Assembly (NCBI GenBank): GCA_003952965.2
Contig: CM025853.1
Span: forward strand, 1,394,803-1,458,802
Origin: Morella rubra
Taxonomy: Eukaryota; Streptophyta; Magnoliopsida; Fagales; Myricaceae
Reading direction: 5' to 3'
DNA: 64,000 bases
Shown here: positions 35,890 to 47,030 of the stretch, piece after piece
How the letters are laid out: every line of letters starts with the position of its first letter
How positions within the stretch are numbered: the first letter of the stretch is position 1
Program-made: the position numbers and the translations under genes
Notes under the pieces: model-generated
What the model was told of the DNA's origin: nothing
Seen by the model: the letters and a program-made list of their open reading frames with translations, nothing else
The model's database searches: none

Positions 35890-36830
35890 GGTTGTTAGTG
35901 CATTTTCGTGTTGGCATTATTTCCGTGTCAAAATATGTCGTGATCGAGTTGTAAGTTTGTGTCACATGTTGTTCAAGAGTTGGTTTCTGAGTTCGTGTCC
36001 AAAGCTATCTCACATTCGACTCACGCTCGTGCGCCTTTATGGAGAATTCAGACAGAGACATCACGTTCGACTCATGCTCGACCCACACTCGAGCGACCAA
36101 TGAAGAATTCAAACAGAGACATCGCATTCGACTCTCGCTCGACCCACGCACGAGCGACTTCCGACGAATTTCAAAAATCACTGAAATTTTTGGACTTTCC
36201 TTGTGAAACCTTGGGAAATCCTACTAGGTTTCGAGAGAGGTTGTCTAGAACTTAATTGAGGCTTCTGTTGAGAATATTTGTGCCTCTTTCCTTAAGAGAA
36301 AAATCTCAAAGGATTCATGCCTTAATATTGATAAGTTTTTCTTGGTTTTCAATCATCCTATTGTGGAACCTTCATAGTGTTAAAGTTGTGTTGAATAATA
36401 AGGTTTGTTCGTGAAGAATCCATAAGAAGAATCCTAGAGGTCTGAGATAAATGCCACATGGAGCGGGTTTAAGCAGGGACGCTTAGATTATTACATCAAG
36501 GTTGTTTGAGTCAAGCAACTGGGGTTGTCTGTGTCTAAATCATTATTTGTAAGGTTTTTTTCTTAGTGGATTTCAGGTGACTACTAATCCGAAGTGGTTT
36601 TTTCTTTTAATGGTATTTCAAAGGTTTTCCACTTCGTCACCAAATACATGTCTCTTCGTGTGATTGAAGTTTGATTTAATTTTTCGCTGTGTATTTTTTG
36701 ATTGAGTTGATTATTATGCACATCTAGGTTGAACAATTTTAAAACATGTTTTAAAATTGTTGTTGATTTTAATTAGAGGGAAAACACATATTCACCCCTT
36801 CTAGGTGTTAATAGGGTCTAAACTGGAATT
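35890..36830 (+). mobile_element. Probable solo LTR (Copia/SIRE-like)
   Basis: About 940 bases begin tgttagtgcattttcg and end in a segment resembling the ...attcaccccttctaggtg motif that closes many SIRE-type Copia LTRs. It has no coding content. It contains a minisatellite of acattcgactc.cgctcgacc-type units at about 36010-36165 (near 65-bp period, three diverged copies). No matching second LTR or clear target duplication was found, so the element class and exact ends are tentative. Confidence 0.45.
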
Positions 36831-37491
36831 TTTCATTGGTACCAATTGAAATCACATTTTTAGTTCCAGTTCTATTCCCTGATGCAACCGAAATTTCCTA
36901 AACTGGAATCAGAAATTCTGGTTTCAATATTTGGCTTTTTTGCCATATTTTTTTTGGGTCTTAAGGGACCAAAAATTATTTTTAAGCTTTTTGGCCCCGA
37001 ATTTTGGCTAGATTTTTCTTTTATACTCATCAAAAATTAACAATATGTAAAATGTAAAAAATATTCATCCAAAATCTAAATAAACATTCACCTAAAATGC
37101 ATGTAATTGTGTCACTTGATAATTGATACAAACAATAAATAAAATGTTGGCCATATTAAATATTCCTTTACAATCATATTAAATTATGGTCATATTGGTT
37201 CTATGGCCATTTAATTTACTTTTTACCCATATTTGTGTGACCAATATACAATATTGGCACATAATACAAAACAAAAAATTAAATGAAATTACAATAATTT
37301 ATACAAGGTCTAAATACAAAAAATACACAAACCTCTAACAAAATATTACTATGGCTACCATAGTCTAAACTCCAACGACTAAGCATTAAGCACATACATA
37401 AATAATTGTATGACATAAATGACATAATACAAGCAAAATATTACTACCACTACCTATTTGTTCATATTTTTACCCAGAATAACAAAAGAAA
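36831..37491. other. AT-rich intergenic DNA
   Basis: No gene recognised. The first 100 bases and the 40 bases before 35890 are both rich in ggttcc/ggaacc-type words. They may be two halves of one hAT-like relic split by the solo LTR. Confidence 0.35.
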
Positions 37492-37502
37492 CACTACAAA
37501 AA

Positions 37503-37685
37503 AACAGGTCTTTAGCGGCGGTTGCTAAAACCGCCGCTACAGGTTGTTTTAGCGGCGTTTGTCCACAAACGCCCCTACAAACCACCTATAGCAGCGGTCT
37601 TTTTAGAGCCATTTGTTACAAATGCCGTTACATGGCTAATTTTTAGGAGCGTTTTTAAAAAAACGCTGCTATAGGTATAAGTGCC
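37503..37685. repeat. CACTA 5' subterminal repeats
   Basis: Several copies of a ttagcggcg-type word alternate with their complement (gcggcggttgctaaaaccgc, gcgtttgtccacaaacgc) and can form short hairpins. These are the usual transposase-binding region of CACTA elements. Confidence 0.8.
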
Positions 37686-38438
37686 AAAAAAAATATTTAT
37701 TAATTATAAGTTATTTAATGTTAATAATTATTTTGTTCCTTTTAATATATAATTTTATTTTGTCATGTATTTGAAAATTTTTATTTTAAAGAACCTACTT
37801 AATCAAATATGGAATTAGAAGGATTGTTATGAAAGTTGAAGTTGTTATATGATATATTTTAAATTATACCTATGGTTGTTATGGTAATTACATATTTATT
37901 GACTAAATCTAAGTAGTTTAGAAAACATCTATTATCATACTTATAATGAGCATATATATTTTGAATAATTAATAATATAATACTATTTAATTAGGACATA
38001 TTATTTAATTTCAAATAAAAAGATATTGTGAGATTAGCTTATGCAATTAAAGTACATAACTTAATATATGGTCTTAGATACTATGATTTAGTCATTAGAT
38101 ATTTAGGTTCATACATATAAAGTACTTAGATTAATTAGCACATATCATGTATATGATAAACACATATAACAAATCATGCAATGTTATATAGAAAGCCTTA
38201 TACTTTTAAATTATAAGTATTATATATTATTACTACCAACTTATTTTAATTAAGATTATTACACTAGTTATGAATAATAGTGTAAAATAATATGCTATGT
38301 ACCTGATACTAAGTACCTTTGACTATGTATCAAGCAATATACAGTTGATTATATGGTCTAAGTATTATTACTAGTACCAATGTATTTTACAATGTGTATT
38401 ACAACTACAAATAAAGTAGTAATTAAAATAAATAAAAG

Positions 38439-38527
38439 ACAATTGAGGGGGAAATTTTCGTTTAGCGCCAAGTCCCAGTTTTCCGCATAGTATACAATTG
38501 AGAGCGAAATTTTCATTTAGCGCGAAG
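38439..38527. repeat. Two 34-bp direct repeats upstream of the 14-3-3 fragment
   Basis: acaattgagggggaaatttt... at 38439-38472 and acaattgagagcgaaatttt... at 38494-38527 (about 88% alike), both ending in a ttagcgc-aag segment. They lie about 100 bases before the 14-3-3 homology begins. Confidence 0.8.
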
Positions 38528-38622
38528 CTGAGAAAATGTCTGGTTCCTTGCCTTTAGTTTTCTTTTCCCTGTATCTTCTCAGCTGCACTTTTTCACTTTA
38601 GTCCTTTCCAACTTCGCAGAAA

Positions 38623-38928
38623 ATGATGGATGCCATGTAGAAAGTGGCAAATCTTGACGTCGAGCTAAGCATCGAAGAGCGGAACCTACTTTCCGTTGAG
38701 TACAAGAATGTGGTCAGAGCTCGCAGAGCCTCATGGAGGATCCTATTGTCGATCAAGAAGAAGGAGGAAGCCAAAGGGAACGATCAGAACGTGAAACAGA
38801 TCAAGGAGTACAGGCATAACATTGAGTCTAAGCTATCCACCATTTGCAGCGACATCATGAGCATCATCGACGAGCATCTCATCCATACGTGCTCGGCCAG
38901 AGAGTCCACCGTGTTTTTCTACAAAATG
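38623..38928 (+). pseudogene. Captured 14-3-3 protein first-exon fragment
   Basis: 14-3-3 proteins are dimeric phosphopeptide-binding adaptors. The translation carries the family's N-terminal helices almost unchanged: [60 protein letters not shown] and STVFFYKM. Homology starts at MMDAM, has a TAG in place of the next lysine codon (38638-38640), and stops at YKM. That is where plant 14-3-3 genes have their first intron, though the GT donor here is altered (atgtcagtg). The remaining ~60% of the protein is not found in the element. The phosphopeptide pocket is incomplete, so no 14-3-3 function is expected. It lies inside the CACTA at 37492-47027, on the plus strand like the NMNAT exons. Confidence 0.92.
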
Positions 38929-39318
38929 TCAGTGATCTCTCTTTTGTGATGGTTGTGATATGGTGATTTTGTAATTGCTTATTTGTTCCCTTAAAGCTGG
39001 TTTTTCCCTGCCTCTAGACTCTATGACTTAAGTTCTTACTGCTTCTAAGGAAGGGGGAAAATGGATCCCAAAACCCTGCAGCAATTCTGAAACAGGAAAA
39101 GTGTGATATATGACTCTGTTTTCTAAGGTTGTGAATTTCTCAAAGTTAGAAGACAGGCTATTTTGGAAGTGTTAAATGATCATCTCTGTTGATCGAGTGC
39201 ATTCTTGTTATAAAATTACCTACTTATTTATTGGTTTGAGCTGTTGGCAAAATTATACATCATATATGCATGTGTTGCTTATTGTGTTTCTAGACTGCAA
39301 AGCCCAATTTGGTCTGCT

Positions 39319-39649
39319 TGATAGGTCCCAAGTAATTAGGATCAGAACAAATTCTATTAAAGTCTCTCTTCAGGTGAGAGTGTACTGCAAAATTGAATAT
39401 ATTTTTCTTATTCTCCCATTCGACAATTTTGCAAGATTTAAATAACTACGCAACTAACAACCCGTGAAAACCTCCTACACTGTAGCAACAGATAAAGGAA
39501 AATCTTGGCTACTAACAAACTTATTGACTCACGTTCTTATTGACTCACACTGCCCCTTATTCTTTGTAACAGCTCTACCCATAGCTTACTCTGCCCCTTC
39601 CTCATAACATCTTGGCCTCCTATTCCGCATAGGATGATGTCTCTTATCA
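39319..39649 (-). repeat. 3' LTR of the Gypsy element
   Basis: Begins tgataggtcccaag and ends tctcttatca, with short terminal inversion tgata/tatca. Flanked on the left by ctgct. Confidence 0.9.
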
Positions 39650-42600
39650 ATACCCTTCCCTCGAATTGGAACCTTGTCCCCAAGGTTCAGCTCAGGAAAT
39701 TGAGTTTTGAAAGACGCGGTATTCTCCCATGTAGCATCTTCCGGTGGCAACTATTCCCATTTAACCAAGACTTCTTCAACAAACTTTGGTCCACATTTAA
39801 ATCAACGAGTTTCCAGAATTTTCTCTGGTTTAACTACAATCTCGCCATCATCAGAAATTGGTGGTAACTCACTGCTAGCGACATGACCTTCACCAATCTT
39901 CTTTTTCAACAATGAGACATGAAAAATAGGATGAACACGAGCTCCTACCTGTAATTGCAGACGATATGCAACAACTCCCACTTTTTTAGCTGCCATATAA
40001 GGCCCATAAAATCTATTAGCCAGCTTCTTATGTGCCCTTCAAAAAATTGTTTGCTATCGATAAGGATGAAGTTTGAGAAAAACCATATCTCCTTCTTGAA
40101 ATTCAACGTCTCTCCTCCCCTTATCCACCAGCTGCTTCATTCTGTTACTGGCCTTATGTAAATTCTGCTTAAGTTGTCCCAAAAGCTCATCACGAACAAC
40201 TAGATTTTTATCCACTTCATTAACAGGCGATGCACCCACCTGATAGAGAGGAATGGTTAGCAGTAATCTCCCATACAAAGCTTGGAATGGCGTCATGCCG
40301 GTGGAAGTATGATAGGCCGTGTTATACCAAAATTCTACCCATGGCAGAAAAATACTCCACTTGCGGGGTTGATGATGAATAAAGCAACGCAAATATTGCT
40401 CAACACAATGATTCACGACCTCCGTCTGACCATCCGTTTGTGGATGATAAGCTGAACTCATTTTTAACTGATTTCCCAAAATTTTAAAGAACTCCTTCCA
40501 AAATTGGCTGATAAAAATGGCATCGCGATCGCTAACTATGGAGCGTGGCATTCCATGTAGCTTGACAATTCTCTCGACAAATTTTTCTGCCACCACTTTG
40601 GCTGTAAATGGATGTGCTAAGGCAATAAAGTGAGCATATTTGCTTAGACTATCCTCCACTACTAGAAGAGTGTCTTTGCCGTGTGAGGAAGGGAGACCTT
40701 CAACAAAACTCCATCGTAATGTCATCCCAAACTTGACAAGGAATTGGGAGAGGTTGCAATAAGCTAGTTGGCGAGAGTATCTCTGCCTTTGCTCGTTGAC
40801 AAACACCACAGCCAGCTACATATTGCTTAACCATTTTGTGCATAGAAGGCCAATAAAACTGTTGAGCCAACCTCTTGTATGTATGTAAGACACCTAAATG
40901 GCCTCCTCTGGGAGAATCATGGAATTCCCTTAATAGTTGCTAAACAATAGGAGATTTAGGAGGCACCACAACTCTATTTTTAAAAAATATGAGTCCTACA
41001 CGCCACCTATAATGACTAGTAGAATTTGTTGAAGCTAGCTATCCAATTTTGATCATATACGCGTCCTCCACTGCAGCTTTCCTTAGCTCCTCCCATAATG
41101 CGATCTATGATGTGGAAATGGCACTGAGAACTGGCCCACCCGCAACTCTTGATAAAGCATTTGCAGCAGAATTTTCACAATCGGGTTTGTAGAGTATTTC
41201 ATAATCATACCCCATCAATTTCGCCACCTATTTCTATTGCTCTAGCATGACTATGCACTGTTCTAACAAATATTTGAAGCTCCGTTGGTTAGTTTGAATG
41301 AAGAATTTTCTTTCCAATAAATATGGTCGCCATGTACGAATAGCTTCAACAATAGCCAATATTTCTCTAGTGTAAGTAGAGCACGATTGCTTGGTAACAC
41401 CCAATACTCTGCTCATGTAAGCAATTGGTTTTTCTTGTTGGGTGAGCACCGCACCAACCCCTCCATCTGAAGCATTGGTCTCGATCACAAAATCATGATT
41501 AAAATTCGGGATGGCAAGTGTAGGCGTTGATGTCATAGCCTTCTTGAGAGCATGAAAAGCGGCTTCAACTTCTTCATTCCACCCAAACTACCCTTTCCAT
41601 AATAAGTTGGTTAAAGGCCGAGCTATCATGCCATAGTTGCATACAAATTTTCTATGATAACCTGTGAGACCTAAAAAATCACGCAACTTTGAAATATTAG
41701 TAGGATGAGGCCATTTAGTCATGGCTGCGATCTTGCTTTGATCAACTTTTACCCCATAAGGGGTAACAATATGGCCTAAATATTCAAGTTCTTGTTGGCC
41801 AAAAGCACACTTGCTAATCTTGACAAAAAAATGATGATGCCTTAAAATTTCAAAATCTTGACAAATATGTTCAAGATGCATGATCCAATTGGGGCTGTAG
41901 ATCAAAATTTCATCGAAGAAGACCAATATAAATTTACGTAAATGAGGCCGACATATGGAATTCATGATAGCTTGGAATGTGGATGGGGCATTACATAATC
42001 CAAATGGCATAACCAAATATTCGTAATGGCCATTGTGCTTGCAAAAGGCAGTTTTTGGAATGTCCGGAGGGTGCATACGCACTTGATGGTAACCAGTCCT
42101 AAAGTCTAACTCTATGAAAAAAGACGCCCCATGAAGTTCATCAAGCATATCGTCTACAGTAGGGATAGAAAATATAATAAGCCCTAATTCAAGCATGTCA
42201 TGAACTTGTTTTTCTATTTCAGCTTTTTAAAAAAGGCATACCTATAGGGTCTCACATTCACGGGCTCGACTCCTTCCTTAAGGCAAATGCAATGACCAAC
42301 TTCTCTGGTAGGTGGCAGCTATGTTGGTTCTTGAAATATGTCGCCATATGCGTTAATTAGTTGTTGTAAATTTGATGGTATTACATTCTCCATTGCTCCC
42401 TTTTCGCATTGCAAACATACAACAAATATTGAACTTCCTTGTTTACATTCTTTGGAGATTGTCTTTACTAAGGCTGAGTTAATACACTGCTCATCCATGC
42501 CCTGTAGCCGTCGGTTTTGATTGCCTCATTGGAAGTCCATCGTCATTTGTTTCCAATTACAGACAACAGATCCAAGCATTTCGAGCCACTGTATACCCAA

Positions 42601-43904
42601 CACCAAATCTAACCTAGTTAATGGTAATGAATAAAGAGTGAGGAAGAAGGAAATACCCTGGAGAATAATGTGAACTCGTTCATATCGCCTTTGGCATTGC
42701 AATTGTTTTCCATTTGCCACTCGCACTGTAAATGGCTGAGTGGGATCAACAGGCAAGTGCAGCAAATTGGACACTTTCTCACTAATAAAATTGTGAGTAG
42801 AGCTGCTGTCAATGAGAACAACAAATTCATGATGTTCAATTTTAGCTGTGATGCGCATGGTCCAAGAAGTAGACCAGCCAGACAATATGTGCAAAGAAAT
42901 TTCAGGTTCAGGCTGCTGCTCTTCCATGTTTTCCTCTGTATTTCCTCTCAAACTATATCTTCTGTGCCATCAAGTAAAAGCAGCCGTGGCCCTTGACATT
43001 TATGGCCAAGTGTAAATTTATCATTACAATTGAAGCAAAACCATGAGCTCTCCTTTTTTGCATCTCGTCCCATGTTATTCGTTTTACTGGAGAAGCGAAA
43101 GGTGATCTTGTTATAGTTGGAAGCGCCAATGGTGCTCGGTTGGTTGAAAGTGAGCGTATAAACCTCTGATGGTGAAGAAGTTGATCTTCTCGCATTCATG
43201 CCAAATTAATGGCTTCCTTAAAGATCTTGGGCTTAAATATTCTTATACCCTCCGATACCTCTGGTTTGAGACCTCCCATAAAGGTCCCTACCAATGCCTT
43301 TTGCGTCCACCCATGCACTCGATTGCCCAATCTCTCAATCTCTAATTGCACGTCCTCACGAAACTCACCTGTCTAATCTCTTGATAATGCCTCATCAAAA
43401 TCCTCGCATTTTGTGGGTCTGAATCGAACCCACAACTCCTCCTTCAAGTTCTCCCATGTCACCATTCGCCCTTCCTCCTGGTAGGCTCGCCGAAGTCACT
43501 GACACCATTGGTTGGCTTTGCCTTCAAGGTGGAATGTTGCCAAAGAGACCTTTTGAGTTGTTGTAGTACCTTGATACTCAAAGAATTGGTGAACTCGATT
43601 GAACCATTCCGTCGGGTTATCATCGGAGTACCTTAGAAACTCGAGCTTGGCCATTTTTGACGAGAAGATGTGTCCTTCTCTATTGTTGCGTAGATGACCG
43701 TCTTGATCAAAGTTATTGTAGCTAACCCCTATCTTGTTTGATAAAAAGGCCTCAGACAATTGGTTGATAGTTTCCTCCAAGTGGTGTAGCTTGTCAGCAA
43801 CACCCAGCTCTATGAGATTGACACTATCTTGTAGTCCGCCAAGCCCTGCTTATAAACTTTCGATCCTCTCCTTGTTGGTCACCATTAACCTGCTTTGATA
43901 CCAA

Positions 43905-44242
43905 TGATAGGTCCCAAGTAATTAGGATCAAAACAAATTCTATTAAAGTCTCTCTTCGGGTGAGAGTGTACCGCAAAATTGAATATATTTTTCTTATTCT
44001 CCCATTCGACAATTTTGCAAGATTTAAATAACTACGCAACTAACAACCCATGACGCCAAACCTCATACACTGTAGCAATAGATAAAGGAAAATCTTGGCT
44101 ACTAACAAACTTATTGACTCACGTTCTTATTGACTCATGCTGCCCTTTATTCTTCGTAACAGCTCTGCCCACAGCTCACTCTGCCCCTTCCTCGTAACGT
44201 CTTGGCCTGCTTCTATTCCGCACAGAATGATGTCTCTTATCA
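43905..44242 (-). repeat. 5' LTR of the Gypsy element
   Basis: Second copy of the LTR at 39319-39649, next to the primer-binding site. Flanked on the right by ctgtt. Confidence 0.9.
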
Positions 44243-44247
44243 CTGTT

Positions 44248-45198
44248 TAGATCATTTTTCTCTTGGAGGTGTGATTTTCTTCTTCTTGGAAGAATTTGTC
44301 CCGTGGAGAAAAAATGGTTATATCATTAAATTAGTTTAAAATCAATGATTTTATGGGCAAATTTGACTGAAGTGTATATTGTAATTCTACAGTGCCCGAA
44401 TTTTAGAATTTTGCAATTGTATCTTTTTAGGAGCCTTAGAAAGAAACTGCTAAGATAAATGAGTTCAAATTTCAGTAACTACATTTTATGGTTGTAAGTA
44501 AAATCCATGTATCATGATCATTCTGCTTATACCGGGACTTCTTCTAGTTATGTAACTGCTGTTTCTTCTGTTTTTTTTTTTTAATTACAAGTGTTTGTTG
44601 TGGATGTGCTTGTAATTTTTCCACTGGTACCTAGAAATCTTTCACAAAGGGCATATCGGCTTTCCTTAATGGGCATTGCATGTTCCTGTCTGTATTCTGT
44701 GTATTCATTATATGGGGTATGCTTCTATTTTGTTTCAGTGCCCTTATAACTTTTCACTTCAACCTTTGGTTATTATCTCTTCGAGTTGATTTAACCAATA
44801 GTCTATTGCAGAAACCCAAGGCATGGAATCTGTAGGCTTTGCAAGTTTACTTTCAGTCTGTTATTTCAACCAAGGAAAACTGTGTAGTTTATCAGACAAG
44901 GTTTGGCCTTGAACTTCTCTGTCTTTTATTATGAGATTATGAACTCTCCTGAAAGGTGCATATATGATATCCTTTCTTTCTTTGTTGATTTATTATCAAA
45001 TTTGTTGTTAATGTAGATAATTACTATTGCTTAAATATGTTTGTGGTGGAGTGGCATTCATTGCACTCATGTCTAGAGGTAAGACAGTATTGGTTATTAT
45101 AATAGTGCCCAGAGCATATATTTTGTTTAAGCTCTTTCATGCACATTACATTATATATGTATAGAGTGAATTTTGATTATTGTCAATGTTATTCTTAG
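44248..45198. other. CACTA interior between the Gypsy element and the NMNAT exons
   Basis: Intron-like, T-rich DNA with no recognised exon. A stretch at 45050-45085 (gtggcattcattgcactcat followed by gtaag) might be a decayed remnant of the preceding NMNAT exon, but the match is too weak to call. Confidence 0.35.
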
Positions 45199-45284
45199 AG
45201 CTAGCAAGAGATGCGCTGCATGCAGAAGGCTATTCTATTATTGGAGGTTATATGTCACCTGTTAATGATGCATATAAGAAAGAG
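45199..45284 (+). pseudogene. Captured NMNAT exon (nicotinamide mononucleotide adenylyltransferase), first piece
   Basis: NMNAT makes NAD+ or its deamido form from the mononucleotide and ATP. The 86-bp exon follows tattcttag and ends before gtattt. It encodes LARDALHAEGYSIIGGYMSP then VNDAYKKE, which matches the plant NMNAT stretch after the nucleotide-binding MHLRMFE loop nearly residue for residue. Splice borders and frame are kept. The catalytic N-terminal GSFNPP/HxxH-type motif is not present in recognisable form in the element, so this is cargo and not a gene. Confidence 0.88.
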
Positions 45285-45582
45285 GTATTTAGTTCCTTTT
45301 AGCTTATTGATAGACAGGCAATTTGTAAAGGGAGCTTTCATCACCAAAAGAAGAGTGATGGTTATTGTATACAAATTTCCCAAACCCTTATAGCTAAGGG
45401 CAATTTTAGGAAGTTTGTATCCATGTTTAATTTTTCCAACTATTACTTGGTTAAATTTAATTCTGTTAAGTTTTCTTTTTCATAGTTGTTGTCTTCCTAC
45501 CCTTGGAAAGTGATGTATCCCAAATTTTTTTGTGGCAAACATTATGGTGCCTAACAAAGCAGTCACTTGTGTATTTTTTTAG

Positions 45583-45666
45583 GGCTTTTTATCTTCTGAA
45601 CAGCGTATACAGCTGTGTCATCTAACCTGCAAAATTTCTGAATTTTTAATGGTTGATGCATGGGAG
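45583..45666 (+). pseudogene. Captured NMNAT exon, second piece
   Basis: The 84-bp exon after gtattttttttag and before gtaaat encodes GFLSSEQRIQLCHLTCKISE then FLMVDAWE. It continues the NMNAT homology of 45199-45284 without a gap (family pattern: GLISAEHRIQLC, ACKSS, FIMVDPWE). The intron between the two pieces is about 300 bases. The rest of NMNAT, including the C-terminal SSTRLR motif, is absent. Confidence 0.88.
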
Positions 45667-45972
45667 GTAAATTATTATATGTCTCTCTCCTGGGTGTGTG
45701 TCTCTCTAAACTTCATTGTTAAATATTTCCTCAAATTAACTCTCCTCAAATTAGAGTTAATGCTTGATTCAATAGAACTATATTTCACTTTGATATACTT
45801 TCTAATTCACGTGTGCAAGCCGGAAAACGTTTGATGGTAAGATACTAACATAAATAAAGACTGCTATTAATTTGATTTTAAGTGTATACTAAGCTCTTGT
45901 GTTTGTATTTATTTATTTTTATCTTTGTTCATGTCATTACTGTTTGTTAATTTTTCAACATTGCAATTGCAG

Positions 45973-46062
45973 ACAATGTTGATGGTGAGGGTGATGATAC
46001 TGGTGCTAGTGCAAATAGTGCTGATGGTGCTGGTGCAGGTGCTGAAACTGCTAAGGATTAAA
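45973..46062 (+). other. Acidic exon-like stretch, unrecognised
   Basis: After a good acceptor (attgcaattgcag) there is an open stretch encoding DNVDGEGDDTGASANSADGA, then GAGAETAKD and TAA. Low-complexity Asp/Gly/Ala composition and an AT-rich downstream tail make it look like a last exon. It is not part of NMNAT. It could be the acidic tail of a third captured gene or an element-specific exon. Confidence 0.4.
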
Positions 46063-46196
46063 GTTATAGTTATTTGTAGTTAAATGTTATTACTTGTTAG
46101 TTTTTAGACTACTGAGAAACTTTTAGAACTTTTTGTATTTGTTGCAAACTTATAAGACGTGGTTATTTCGTCAATGATGAAATATATTTTGTTTTA

Positions 46197-46545
46197 GGGG
46201 AAAATACACTTTTCACCCACGAACTACCATATATTTTACACTTTGCACCCTAAACTACCAATTTTGACACATTGCACCCTTTAACTACCAATTTTTAACA
46301 CTTTGCACCCTTTATCAAATTTTCAAACTAAAATGACGATAATGCCCTTAGATATTGTTGTCAATTCATTAATTTCTCAAGGGTATTATTGTCAAATGGA
46401 GGGTGCAAAGTGTTTAATATTAGTAGTTGGAGGGTGTAATGTGTCAAAGTGGGTAGTTTAGGGTGCAAAATGTATAACATTGGTAGTTTAAGGGTGCCAT
46501 GTGTCACTACTCCGGTAGTTTGTGGGTGAAAAATGTATTTTTCCC
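46197..46545. mobile_element. Mutator-type MITE, 349 bp
   Basis: The ends ggggaaaatacacttttcac and gtgaaaaatgtatttttccc are inverted copies, with inverted similarity running well inward (cacccacgaactacc / ggtagtttgtgggtg). A perfect 9-bp target duplication tttgtttta flanks it (46188-46196 and 46546-46554), as expected for Mutator-like elements. No coding content. It sits inside the CACTA near its 3' end. Confidence 0.9.
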
Positions 46546-46629
46546 TTTGTTTTATTACACTATCTATTTGCATCAATCAATTAAAATTTATATTATAGGA
46601 AAATATAGGAAAAAAACGTAGGTTTTTAC

Positions 46630-47015
46630 ACATATATCTATTGCAGCGTTTTTAAATTGATATAGTGGCGTTCTAAAACACTGGAAAAAAAAAAAGCCAA
46701 AAAAAAGAAGCAAAAAGCAAAAAAAAAATGTTGTCAAAAACTTTTAGCGATGGTCATTGACACTGCTGTAGATGTTTCAAAGAAAAAAAAAAAGACCTAC
46801 AACAGTGTTTTTAACAAACGCCGCAGTAGGTTAGTCTATAGCGGCATTTTACAAACACTGCCAAAAAAAAAAAAACATGATTGCACTTTAGGTCTATAGC
46901 GGCAGTCACGAACACTGCTAAGCGACCGTCGCTATAGATCATAATCTACGCCAGGGTCACCAAAACCGCCACTATAGCCTTTAGCAGCGGTTTCTAACCG
47001 CTACTAAAGGTGGTT
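46630..47015. repeat. CACTA 3' subterminal repeats
   Basis: Counterpart of 37503-37685: repeated tatagcggca, acaaacactgc and ttagcagcggtttctaaccg-type words in both orientations, leading into the 3' terminal repeat. Confidence 0.8.
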
Positions 47016-47030
47016 TTTTTTGTAGTGAAA

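Larger units (their letters stand above)
39319..44242 (-). mobile_element. Ty3/Gypsy chromovirus, Reina-like, broken, minus strand
   Basis: A 4.9 kb element with LTRs at 39319-39649 and 43905-44242 (about 94% alike by eye, mostly transitions) and near-matching 5-bp flanks ctgct/ctgtt. The primer site for initiator Met-tRNA lies just inside the right LTR (tttgataccaatg, plus strand). Reading leftwards the parts are gag (about 43780-43500), a zinc knuckle (near 43050), protease (42951-42526), reverse transcriptase (42196-41588), RNase H (41536-41234), integrase (40809-40054) and a chromodomain-like C-terminus (39996-39802). Small size, short LTRs and the chromodomain fit the Reina clade. It is broken in many places (at least half a dozen). 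LTR divergence suggests an insertion some millions of years old. It sits inside the CACTA element and so is younger than it. Confidence 0.92.
37492..47027 (+). mobile_element. CACTA element carrying captured host exons (non-autonomous)
   Basis: The 5' end cactacaaaaaaacaggtct (37492) and the 3' end ggttttttttgtagtg (to 47027) form CACTA terminal inverted repeats, flanked by a 3-bp duplication aaa (37489-37491 and 47028-47030). Both subterminal regions (37503-37685 and 46630-47015) carry many tagcggcg/aaccgccgct repeats in both orientations, typical of En/Spm-like elements. No transposase was recognised inside, so mobility would need a helper. The interior holds a 14-3-3 fragment, two NMNAT exons and an acidic exon-like stretch, plus two later insertions: a Gypsy element (39319-44242) and a Mutator MITE (46197-46545). 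Without those insertions the element would be about 4.3 kb. Boundaries are strong. That all cargo belongs to one element is inferred from the single pair of ends. Confidence 0.88.

Noticed and set aside
37492-47027. 14-3-3 and NMNAT exons as native host genes at this site
   Set aside because: Each is only a fragment, both lie between one pair of CACTA ends with a target duplication, and the remaining exons are not found nearby.
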